Origin: an uncultured Spirochaetota bacterium
GTDB taxonomy: Bacteria; Spirochaetota; UBA4802; UBA5368
Length of the DNA stretch: 7,643 bases
Direction of reading: 5' to 3'
Assembly: GCA_937864375.1 (NCBI GenBank)
Contig: CALMJO010000277.1
Location: 1 to 7,643, forward strand
Shown: positions 1 through 7,643 of the stretch, in pieces
Layout of the letters: the number at the start of each line of letters is the position of its first letter
How positions within the stretch are numbered: position 1 is the first letter of the stretch
Made by a program: the position numbers and the translations under genes
Notes under the pieces: generated by a model
What the model was told of the DNA's origin: nothing
The model's input: only the letters and a program-made list of their open reading frames with translations
Database searches by the model: none

Positions 1-513
1 GAGCTGTACAGGTTTTCAAAATTCCTGACATCGGAATTATGCGGATACGCACTCTATGAAATCAAGAAGGACATCTTTGAGCGCCTGAGGAACCAGGTGA
101 AGGGAGAGAGCGGCCTGCAGATGGCGCTCGACATCGCCGAGCTGGCCCTGGCGGAAACGGAAGAGCCGGACCTTTTCATAGACGGGATCGAAAACCTCCT
201 CCACATCCCGGAAATGGTCGAAGCGGAGCGCCTGCGGACGCTCCTGCACCTCATAGAGGAAAAGAGGCTCCTCAAGGGGATCATGGAGCGGGTCATGGAG
301 AAGGACGGCGTCCAGACGCTCATAGGCGACGAGATCGACGAGGTGGAAATGTCGGGATGCAGCATCGTATCGTCTTCCTACAAGATCGGGAACAAGCGCG
401 TGGGGGTGGTGGGTATAATCGGTCCCACGCGGATGGATTACGAGAAGGTGGTCCCCCTGGTCGATTACACGGGAAAGGTCTTCTCCGAATTTCTGACGAA
501 ACTTTCAAAGTGA
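1..513 (+). CDS. hrcA: Heat-inducible transcription repressor HrcA, C-terminal half (5' end outside window)
   Basis: The reading frame is open from the first base and ends at TGA 511-513, giving 170 residues. HrcA proteins are usually about 340-350 residues, so roughly the C-terminal half is present and the N-terminal winged-helix DNA-binding domain lies upstream. Visible family marks are a stretch like 'LF.xG..NLL..PE' (FIDGIENLLHIPEM, about residues 58-71), the IGDE block (about 110) and the near-terminal hallmark GIIGPTRMDYEKV (about 136-148). In known systems HrcA dimers bind the CIRCE inverted repeat and repress dnaK and groE genes, with activity tuned by GroEL. Here it heads the cluster it would control, 38 bp before grpE, so autoregulation is likely. 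The operator is not in the window. Identity is secure; the regulatory role is inferred from the family. Confidence 0.96.
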   Translation, partial: ELYRFSKFLTSELCGYALYEIKKDIFERLRNQVKGESGLQMALDIAELALAETEEPDLFIDGIENLLHIPEMVEAERLRTLLHLIEEKRLLKGIMERVMEKDGVQTLIGDEIDEVEMSGCSIVSSSYKIGNKRVGVVGIIGPTRMDYEKVVPLVDYTGKVFSEFLTKLSK

Positions 514-551
514 CTTCTGTGAGTGCATAAACCATCGATTGAGAGGAGTTA

Positions 552-1307
552 ATGAACAGACACCAGAGAAATCATGAACGAGAGGGTGAGGTCGAAAAAG
601 AGGCAAAGAAACCACATAATGGCGACGCGATGACGGGGCAGGCGGACGAGGCGAAGAAAAGTGAAAACGGAAGCCAGGGACCGGGCAGGCAGGACGACCA
701 GCCGGGCCAGCCGGAAGATATCAAGGCGCTCAAGGAGTCGCTCAAGGCGAAGGAAGAAGAATTGGTGAAACGAAAGGAAGAGCTGGACCAGATGAAAGAC
801 CTGATGATGCGGAGGCAGGCCGATTTCGACAATTACAAGAAGCGCATGGTCAAGTCGCAGGACGAATACCGCAAGCTCGCGATCAAGGACATGTCGATCG
901 ATATCATCCAGATCAACGACGATATCCTCCGGGCGCTCGAGGCCGCGGCGTGCGTGGACCCCGAGCAATTGCCCGCCTCGCATTCTTCTTTCATCGACGG
1001 GGTGTCCATGATTTCCCGCCGGATCGAGGAGATGCTCAAGAAGTACGGGGTGAAGGAAATAGAATCGCTTAACACGGAATTCGATCCCAGTGCGAACGAG
1101 GCGGTCGAAATTACCGAAAGCGGGGAGGTTACGCGCGATACCATCACCAAGGTATACCAGAAGGGATTCATGCTCGACGACAGCGTGGTGAGGGCCGCGC
1201 GTGTCAGGGTCACCAGGCCGTCAAGGAACAGCCCGGCCGGGGCGACGCCCGCCGCCGAGGAAGCCTGCGGGAGCCTGGCGGAAGACGCGCAACAGGCGAA
1301 AAGTTAG
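552..1307 (+). CDS. grpE: Nucleotide exchange factor GrpE (DnaK co-chaperone)
   Basis: This encodes a 251-residue cytosolic protein that would release ADP from DnaK. The ATG at 552 follows a GAGAGGAG ribosome site (541-548) with short spacing. The next in-frame ATG (residue 27) lacks such a site. Residues 1-55 are a charged, Gly/Gln-rich, probably disordered tail. Residues 56-110 form a long charged helix, with the family motif RRQADFDNYKKR at 87-98. The compact beta domain follows, with FDPSANEAV at 177-185 and VYQKGFMLDDSVVRAARVRV at 201-220. A 30-residue Pro/Ala-rich tail closes the protein. Both tails make it longer than the usual 180-210 residues. The near-invariant His of the DPNxHxA motif is Asn182 here. 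The gene sits between hrcA and dnaK in the same direction, consistent with one operon. Identity is confident despite the divergent tails. Confidence 0.96.
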   Translation: MNRHQRNHEREGEVEKEAKKPHNGDAMTGQADEAKKSENGSQGPGRQDDQPGQPEDIKALKESLKAKEEELVKRKEELDQMKDLMMRRQADFDNYKKRMVKSQDEYRKLAIKDMSIDIIQINDDILRALEAAACVDPEQLPASHSSFIDGVSMISRRIEEMLKKYGVKEIESLNTEFDPSANEAVEITESGEVTRDTITKVYQKGFMLDDSVVRAARVRVTRPSRNSPAGATPAAEEACGSLAEDAQQAKS

Positions 1308-1368
1308 GCAAAAAATGAAAGCCGGTTGCAACACTGAGAATAATTCACTATTTTAAGGAGAGAATACC

Positions 1369-3312
<1,944 letters not shown>

Positions 3313-3323
3313 TTGATGCGCGC

Positions 3324-3351
3324 ACGGGGCGGGCTAGAGGGCCCGCCCCGT
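3324..3351 (+). terminator. GC-rich stem-loop between dnaK and dnaJ (possible partial terminator or mRNA processing/stability hairpin)
   Basis: ACGGGGCGGGC (3324-3334) and GCCCGCCCCGT (3341-3351) are perfect reverse complements. They form an 11-bp, almost pure G/C stem with a 6-base loop, TAGAGG. The stem begins 11 bp after the dnaK stop. The bases after it (TTGATTAATT) are T/A-rich but contain no run of T, so full intrinsic termination is not expected. The sequence supports a very stable RNA hairpin. Whether it attenuates dnaJ, blocks 3' exonucleases to stabilise dnaK mRNA, or both is inference. dnaJ lies downstream with no obvious promoter of its own, which favours partial read-through. Confidence 0.6.
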
Positions 3352-3364
3352 TGATTAATTCAGA

Positions 3365-3378
3365 CAGGTCTTGACCTG
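3365..3378. promoter_or_regulatory. Palindrome CAGGTC-TT-GACCTG directly upstream of the dnaJ ribosome site
   Basis: Two perfect 6-base arms are separated by TT. In RNA this is a short hairpin: 5 bp capped by CUUG, a tetraloop known to be stable because its C and G pair across the loop. In DNA it is a compact symmetric site of the kind a dimeric regulator could bind. It ends one base before the GGGGG ribosome site (3380-3384) of dnaJ, so it could affect ribosome access. Only the symmetry and position are seen; no function is shown. Confidence 0.35.
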
Positions 3379-3379
3379 C

Positions 3380-3384
3380 GGGGG
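3380..3384 (+). promoter_or_regulatory. Weak ribosome binding site (GGGGG) for dnaJ
   Basis: GGGGG lies 6 bp before the GTG start. It can pair with the CCUCC anti-Shine-Dalgarno sequence only with a G-U wobble. This contrasts with the strong AAGGAG of dnaK. A weak site plus a GTG codon suggests less DnaJ than DnaK is made. Its CGGGG could also pair with CCCCG (3346-3350) in the 3' arm of the upstream hairpin, if that hairpin opens. Confidence 0.5.
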
Positions 3385-3390
3385 CACACA

Positions 3391-4500
3391 GTGGCGAACA
3401 AACGGGATTATTACGAGATTCTTAGCGTAGCGAAGAACGCGCAGGAAGACGAAATAAAGCAGGCTTACAGGAAGCTCGCGCTCAAGTACCATCCGGACCG
3501 CAACAAGGGAAATGCCGAGGCCGAGGAAAAGTTCAAGGAGGCCACCGAGGCCTACGAGATCCTGAGGGATCCCAAGAAGCGCGCCCAGTACGACAAGTAC
3601 GGACACGAGGGGGTCGCCGGATTCGAAGGATTCGGGCGGGGCGCCTATACGGATTTTTCGGACATATTCGGCGACTTCGACCTGAACGACATCTTCGAGG
3701 GCTTCTTCGGCTCGGGGTTCGGCGGGCGCACGCGCACCAAGAAACCGCGCAGGGGCTCCGACATCCAGTACGATCTCACCATAGACCTGGAGAGCGCCGC
3801 CACCGGCAAGGAAGCGCAGATCGAGATTCCCCGCAACGAGATGTGTCCCTCCTGCAGCGGTTCCGGCTCGGCCGCGGGATCAAAGCCCGTCGTGTGCCCG
3901 GTGTGCAGCGGGACAGGACAGATCAGGCAGACCCAGGGATTTTTCTCCATCACCCAGACCTGCTACAAGTGCCGCGGCGAGGGCAAGATCATCAGCTCCC
4001 CGTGCAAGAACTGCGGCGGGAACGGCCTCGTGATGAAAAAGCGGAAGATCACCGTCAAGGTGCCCGCGGGCGTCGAATCCGGTTCGCGCCTCAAGATCGG
4101 GGGAGAGGGAGAGCAGGGACCGAGCGGGGGACCGCGCGGGGACCTCTACGTGGTGATCCATATTTTAAAACACGCGATCTTCGAGCGTCATGGCAACGAC
4201 ATCCTGAGCATAGTCGACATCTCCTATCCCATGGCGTGCCTGGGCGGTGAGATCGAGGTCGACACGATCATGAAGACCAGGGTGAAGATGAAGATCCCGA
4301 CTGGGGCCGAAAACGGGCAGGTCTTCAGGCTCAAGGGAAACGGGATTCCCTATCTTGGATCGTATGGAAGGGGCGACCAGCTGGTGAAGATCAACGTGCG
4401 CGTTCCCAAGAAGCTCACCCCCCGGCAGAAGGAGCTGCTTCAAGAGCTCGCGCGCCTCGAGGGAGAAGAGCCCGGTTCAACGATGCGGCAGTTTTACTGA
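3391..4500 (+). CDS. dnaJ: Chaperone protein DnaJ (type I Hsp40)
   Basis: This encodes a 369-residue co-chaperone that delivers unfolded clients to DnaK and stimulates its ATPase. The start is GTG 3391. It places the conserved KRDYYEILSV right at the N-terminus, as in the family. The J domain spans residues 5-70, with the essential HPD at 34-36. A Gly/Phe-rich segment (about 75-115) contains DIF-like repeats. The zinc domain has all four CxxCxGxG motifs, starting at Cys152, Cys169, Cys191 and Cys205. It is followed by the two beta-rich client-binding domains, ending in TPRQKELLQEL near 345-355. This is a complete class I protein of usual length. It is the last gene of the heat-shock cluster, and its TGA overlaps the 3' end of the convergent rubrerythrin-like gene by 7 bp. 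Confidence 0.98.
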   Translation: MANKRDYYEILSVAKNAQEDEIKQAYRKLALKYHPDRNKGNAEAEEKFKEATEAYEILRDPKKRAQYDKYGHEGVAGFEGFGRGAYTDFSDIFGDFDLNDIFEGFFGSGFGGRTRTKKPRRGSDIQYDLTIDLESAATGKEAQIEIPRNEMCPSCSGSGSAAGSKPVVCPVCSGTGQIRQTQGFFSITQTCYKCRGEGKIISSPCKNCGGNGLVMKKRKITVKVPAGVESGSRLKIGGEGEQGPSGGPRGDLYVVIHILKHAIFERHGNDILSIVDISYPMACLGGEIEVDTIMKTRVKMKIPTGAENGQVFRLKGNGIPYLGSYGRGDQLVKINVRVPKKLTPRQKELLQELARLEGEEPGSTMRQFY

Positions 4501-4981
4501 CCGGAAAGCCCCATTTTTTCCTGGACATCAAGCAGCGTGATGACGTGCCTGCGCTCTTCGTCGATGAGCCTGGCCAGGAGCGAGTGCGTGTCCGGGGATG
4601 ACCGGTACATGGACTGGAGCTCGGTATACCAGAGGATGGAGTCCTTTTCCGCGGTGAGCGCGATGCGGAACACGTCACTGAGCGAATCCAGCCCTTCGAC
4701 AGCGGCATCCCCACGTGCGCCCTGTTCTTGAAAATCCTTGAATCGGCGATGGCCCTCAGGTAGCGGGAGCGCTCTTCCGTGAAGTAGTCCTGCGCAGCGT
4801 CCGGCGGGGAGAGCAGGTTTTCGAAAAGCTCCTTGTGGCGCAGCTCCTCCTGGGCGAGAAAGCCGAACAGCTCCCTGAAGGAGCCGTCCTGGAACCTGGT
4901 GCGACAGGACGAATAGAAATGACAGCCGGAATCCTCGATCCCTATCGCGATATCGACGGCCTCTTTCATTGAAAGCTTCAT
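4494..4981 (-). pseudogene. Rubrerythrin-like ferritin-superfamily diiron protein, interrupted by a 1-base frameshift
   Basis: Translation from ATG 4981 gives a four-helix diiron protein up to about residue 90 (RIFKNRAHVG). It then turns into Ser/Arg/Pro-rich nonsense that runs on to 4415 across the end of dnaJ. The lost second half (LDSLSDVFRIAL..., then LIDEERRHVITLL, ending at TAA 4494-4496) is intact in a neighbouring frame. One extra base in the C run 4709-4712 (GGGG on the coding strand) joins them into 162 residues, the usual size of small rubrerythrin-type proteins without a rubredoxin tail. In the rejoined chain the diiron ligand set is complete: Glu16, Glu46-x-x-His49, Glu112, Glu143-x-x-His146. 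Such proteins often act in peroxide or iron handling, but the substrate is unknown here. The gene lies 36 bp after pepA on the same strand. The defect may be a real mutation or a sequencing error. Confidence 0.8.
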
Positions 4982-4988
4982 ACCGCAT

Positions 4989-4994
4989 CCTCCT
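4989..4994 (-). promoter_or_regulatory. Strong ribosome binding site AGGAGG of the rubrerythrin-like gene
   Basis: On the - strand AGGAGG stands 7 bases before the ATG at 4981-4979. This settles that start over the out-of-frame ATG at 4988-4986, which directly abuts the site. A consensus ribosome site on a gene with an interrupted frame suggests the interruption is recent or artificial. Confidence 0.75.
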
Positions 4995-5017
4995 CGCCCT
5001 TAGATGAGGAACGTGCG

Positions 5018-6493
5018 TCAATCCGGGAGGTTCCTGATCGCCTCGATGAGAAGCCGCACCCCGTAGCCCGTGGCATGCTTTGGCCTGTAGCCGCGGGGCT
5101 TGGAATACCACGACGTGCCGGCGATGTCAATGTGCGCCCATGGCGTTTTTTTGACGAAATTTTTAATGAACGTGCCGCCAATGATGGTGCCCGCGTTCCT
5201 GCCCGACGAAACGTTCGAGAGGTCGGCGATGTCGGACTTGAGGTCGTCGTTGTATTCCTTGTAAAGGGGCATGCGCCACAGGCGGTCGCCCGTTTCCTCC
5301 CCGGCGGTGAAGAGCGCCTGCGCGAGCTCCTCGCTCGGCGTGAGGAGGCCGGCTATGATCTCTCCAAAACAAATCAGGCACGCGCCGGTGAGCGTGGCGA
5401 TGTCGATGATCCGGGCCGGTTTGAGCCTGTCCTCGGCGAAGGCGACGGCGTCGGCGAGGATGAGGCGGCCCTCGGCGTCGGTGTTGCCTATCTCAACGCT
5501 CTTGCCGTTGTAACCCACGTACACGTCGCCGGGACGGTAAGAGCTCCGGCTGAGCATGTTCTCGCAGAGGGGAAGGACGGCCACGATGTTTTTTTTCAGG
5601 CGAAGCTCCGCTGCTGCCTTGATGGCGTACAGGCATGCTGACGCGCCGGCCATGTCGCAGCGCATGTCCTCAATATGGCCGGAAGGCTTCAGGTTGAGCC
5701 CGCCTGAATCGAAGGTGATCCCCTTTCCGACAATGGCCGTCCAGTTCTTGTTCCTGGGATTGCCCGCATATTTAAGCACGACCAGCTGGGGAGGGTAGCC
5801 GCTCCCTCGGCTTACCGCGGAGAGGAGCCCCATCTTCATTTTTTCCAGTTCCTGGCGTCCCAGAACGGTGCACCGGACGCCCTTGAGCCGTGCGAGCTTT
5901 TTGGCCTCCTGCGCGACCGCGACAGGGTTGCTGCGATCGCTCGTTTCGTTCACGAGGTCGCGGCATAGCAGGGTGTTCGCGCAGAGGATTTCGACCTCCC
6001 CGAGCAGAGGGGCGACACGCTCGTGGGACGAGGTGAATACGAGCGCCTCCTCGACGGCGCGGTTGTTTTCCTCGCCGCGGGTCTTGTAGCGCGTGAAGGA
6101 ATAGTTCGCCAGGCACAGCCCCTCGGCGATTGATACGGCGGCCTCGGAGGGAGGCAGCTTCTCCAGATCGGGTACGATCACGCTGATCGACTTGATCTTT
6201 TTTTTCCGGCAGACCTCGACGACGGTGGCGCCCGCGTTCCTGAGGGATTCCCTTGTGAGCTCGTCCTTCTTTCCCAGCCCGGCGAGCACGAACGCGGGAG
6301 AGCCCGCGAGGGGAACGAAGAGCGTTTCCCCGGTCTTGGCGCGGAAATGCTCCATATTGGTCTTTTCGCGGATGAACATGAGCTCGGTGGGCACCTGCTT
6401 GCCCATCTCCTTCTTGAATTCCTCGGTGAGGAAAAGCGCGATGGTGTCCTTTGAGCCGAACGTCAGCTTCCTGTCCCTGGCTATAAGCTTCAT
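5018..6493 (-). CDS. pepA: Cytosolic leucyl aminopeptidase, peptidase family M17
   Basis: This encodes a 491-residue dimetal exopeptidase that removes N-terminal residues, typically Leu, from peptides; family members act as cytosolic hexamers. The variable N-terminal domain is about residues 1-160 and the catalytic domain about 165-490. The metal ligands of the family are all present: Lys257, Asp262, Asp280, Asp339 and Glu341. So are the catalytic Lys269 and Arg343, each 13 below the E. coli PepA number. The family signature NTDAEGRL is at 337-344, and GKGITFDSGG is at 256-265. The ATG at 6493 has GGAG 4 bases upstream. It follows rnr after 74 bp and precedes the rubrerythrin-like gene by 36 bp, so co-transcription is plausible. 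E. coli PepA also binds DNA at Xer sites, but nothing here tests that. Identity is very secure. Confidence 0.97.
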   Translation of the reverse strand: MKLIARDRKLTFGSKDTIALFLTEEFKKEMGKQVPTELMFIREKTNMEHFRAKTGETLFVPLAGSPAFVLAGLGKKDELTRESLRNAGATVVEVCRKKKIKSISVIVPDLEKLPPSEAAVSIAEGLCLANYSFTRYKTRGEENNRAVEEALVFTSSHERVAPLLGEVEILCANTLLCRDLVNETSDRSNPVAVAQEAKKLARLKGVRCTVLGRQELEKMKMGLLSAVSRGSGYPPQLVVLKYAGNPRNKNWTAIVGKGITFDSGGLNLKPSGHIEDMRCDMAGASACLYAIKAAAELRLKKNIVAVLPLCENMLSRSSYRPGDVYVGYNGKSVEIGNTDAEGRLILADAVAFAEDRLKPARIIDIATLTGACLICFGEIIAGLLTPSEELAQALFTAGEETGDRLWRMPLYKEYNDDLKSDIADLSNVSSGRNAGTIIGGTFIKNFVKKTPWAHIDIAGTSWYSKPRGYRPKHATGYGVRLLIEAIRNLPD

Positions 6494-6545
6494 ATCGCTC
6501 CGATCACATTGATATAGTACGCGCTTTGTTACGGGAATGCGCGGG

Positions 6546-6564
6546 GAATTTCAAGAAAAAATTC
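6546..6564. other. AT-rich inverted repeat between rnr and pepA
   Basis: GAATTT (6546-6551) and AAATTC (6559-6564) are perfect 6-base arms around a 7-base loop. The repeat lies just past the rnr stop, in the 74-bp rnr-pepA gap (6494-6567). With only A/T pairs apart from the outer G-C pair, the RNA hairpin would be weak, and it has no following T run on the - strand, so I do not call it a terminator. An operator role is possible but unsupported. No other clear signal was found in this gap. Confidence 0.25.
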
Positions 6565-6567
6565 TTC

Positions 6568-7643
6568 TCATGCGGGCTCAAAATCGATGCGCATGGTTTC
6601 AACTTCGACGCTCACCAGCCGGACGCGCACCTTGTCGCCCAGCCTGAAGCGCTTCCCCAGCCTTCTGCCGATCACCGTGTGCTCGTCCTCCTGGACCAGG
6701 TAGAAGTCGTCCGTGAGGAAGCGCAGCGGGACCAGCCCCTCTATGGGACGCTCGAGTATGGTCACGAAGAAGCCAAAGCGCGCGACGCTGCTTATGACGG
6801 AATCGAACTCGTCGCCTATGCGGTCGAGCATCCACCGGCAGCATTTGAGCTTGAAGAGGTCACGCTCGGCGCTTACCGCGACGCGTTCCATGGTCGAGCT
6901 CGTTTCCCCGATGGGTCGGAGCTCGTCGACGGTATACGGCTGGGGCGCGCGCTCGATCATGCTGTTAAGACAGCGGTGCACGATGAGGTCGGGGTAGCGG
7001 CGGATGGGTGAGGTGAAGTGCGTGTAGTCGGCGAAGCCCAGCCCGAAATGGCCCAGGGGTTCGACTCCATAGTAGGCCTGCATCATGGATTTCAGGATGA
7101 TGAAGTTCACGACCTCTTCGTATTCGCGTCCCCGCACCTGGTCGATCACGGACTGGAGCGCGTTTCCCATTCCGATCCTGGTGCGCATGGTTACGCCAAG
7201 GGTCCGGAGGAACTTGACCAGCGCCGTAAGCTTTTCCTGCGATATCTTTTCGTGCACGCGGTAGAGGGCGGGGAGGCCCCGCTCGCGCAGCGCGCGCGAG
7301 ACCGCCTCGTTCGCGCTCAGCATGAACTCTTCCACGATCGTATGGCTCACCAGGCGCTGGACCGATATGATGTCGATCAGGTAATTGCCCTCGTAGACGA
7401 CCTCGGAATCGGTGAGGGTAAGGTCCACCCGGCCGTGCTCGATGCGCCGCTTCTTGAGAAGGGACGCGAGCTCGTGCATGTCGAGGAGCATTTTCGATAT
7501 CCTGTCGCGCCCCTTTTTCTGGACCATTTCGTGCGCCTGGTCGTAGGTCAGCCGCTTGCTGGATTTGATGATGCCGCGGTAAAAAGCGGACCCGACGAAC
7601 GCACCTCCGCGGTCGAACTTCATCTCCGCCGTCATGACCAAGC
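6568..7643 (-). CDS. rnr: Ribonuclease R, C-terminal part (5' end outside window)
   Basis: The frame enters from the right edge (the codon at 7641-7639 is an internal TTG Leu, not a start) and ends at TGA 6570-6568. This gives about 357 residues. It carries the second half of the RNB exonuclease domain, with SAFYRGIIKSSKRLTYDQA (18-36), TIVEEFMLSANEAV (101-114) and the RNase II/R hallmark ADYTHFTSPIRRYPDLIVHR (204-223). A C-terminal S1 RNA-binding domain follows (about 275-355), starting at GDEFDSVISSVARFGFFV. The catalytic aspartates and cold-shock domains lie outside the window. RNase R degrades structured RNA 3'->5'. The S1 domain with the hallmark favours RNase R over RNase II, though RNase II cannot be fully excluded without the N-terminus. 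Unlike E. coli RNase R, the protein stops right after S1 with no long basic tail. Confidence 0.92.
   Translation of the reverse strand, partial: LVMTAEMKFDRGGAFVGSAFYRGIIKSSKRLTYDQAHEMVQKKGRDRISKMLLDMHELASLLKKRRIEHGRVDLTLTDSEVVYEGNYLIDIISVQRLVSHTIVEEFMLSANEAVSRALRERGLPALYRVHEKISQEKLTALVKFLRTLGVTMRTRIGMGNALQSVIDQVRGREYEEVVNFIILKSMMQAYYGVEPLGHFGLGFADYTHFTSPIRRYPDLIVHRCLNSMIERAPQPYTVDELRPIGETSSTMERVAVSAERDLFKLKCCRWMLDRIGDEFDSVISSVARFGFFVTILERPIEGLVPLRFLTDDFYLVQEDEHTVIGRRLGKRFRLGDKVRVRLVSVEVETMRIDFEPA

Noticed and set aside
521..530. GAGTGCATAA between hrcA and grpE, resembling the right half of CIRCE (GAGTGCTAA)
   Set aside because: It has an extra base, and the matching left arm is absent at the required 9-bp distance (503-511 reads TTTCAAAGT). 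It is a half-site at best.
1326..1354. TTGCAA-17 bp-TATTTT upstream of dnaK as a sigma-70-type promoter
   Set aside because: Each box matches only 4 of 6 bases. Transcription from it would start at about 1361, after the dnaK ribosome site at 1355-1360, so it could not drive normal dnaK translation.
4415..4711. C-terminal continuation of the rubrerythrin-like frame across the end of dnaJ
   Set aside because: The roughly 98-residue Ser/Arg/Pro-rich tail has no ferritin-like character and overlaps dnaJ by 86 bp. The true second half is in the adjacent frame, so this is frameshift read-through.
5075..5641. + strand open frame of 188 codons over pepA
   Set aside because: It is a shadow of pepA, whose - strand product has every catalytic residue. 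The + frame has no recognisable domain or ribosome site.
6526..6554. TTGAAA-17 bp-TAACAA on the - strand as a pepA promoter
   Set aside because: The -35 box is good (5 of 6), but the -10 box matches only 3 of 6. That is too weak to call without expression data.
6526..7011. + strand open frame of 161 codons over the end of rnr and the gap
   Set aside because: It lies opposite the well-conserved S1 and RNB regions of RNase R and shows no ribosome site or known motif.

Overview
This is an ordinary, gene-dense bacterial chromosome segment that is GC-rich by eye (nothing was counted). It holds two converging gene groups. On the + strand is the class-I heat-shock cluster hrcA(partial)-grpE-dnaK-dnaJ (1-4500). 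On the - strand, reading from the right edge, is rnr(partial)-pepA-rubrerythrin-like gene (7643-4494). Every long stretch is coding. I see no tRNA, rRNA, CRISPR array, insertion sequence, integrase or phage gene.

Lineage: the order hrcA-grpE-dnaK-dnaJ is the one I recall from Leptospira. The DnaK wording around the ATPase/linker/substrate-domain junction also resembles spirochaete DnaKs. I therefore lean towards a GC-rich member of Spirochaetota. This is inference from memory, and other Gram-negative phyla are not excluded.

Left half: the C-terminal half of HrcA (heat-shock repressor) is followed after 38 bp by grpE, after 61 bp by dnaK, and after 78 bp by dnaJ. The protein products form the Hsp70 machine: DnaK is the ATP-driven chaperone, DnaJ delivers clients and triggers ATP hydrolysis, GrpE exchanges nucleotide, and HrcA represses the set. 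No complete CIRCE operator lies in the window, so the main heat-shock promoter and operator are presumably upstream of hrcA. The dnaK-dnaJ gap is the only intergenic stretch with strong structure: a perfect 11-bp GC hairpin, then a 6-bp palindrome abutting a weak GGGGG ribosome site and a GTG start.

Right half: the 3' part of RNase R (rnr), a complete M17 leucyl aminopeptidase (pepA) with all metal and catalytic residues, and a small diiron ferritin-like (rubrerythrin-type) gene 36 bp downstream of pepA. The last gene is broken by a 1-base frameshift at a run of four C (4709-4712, + strand). One added base there rejoins two reading frames into a 162-residue protein with a full set of diiron ligands. 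The 3' ends of dnaJ and this gene overlap by 7 bp.

I found no undescribed multi-gene system. The items worth a second look are the frameshifted rubrerythrin-like gene, the structured dnaK-dnaJ spacer, and an unusual GrpE residue.
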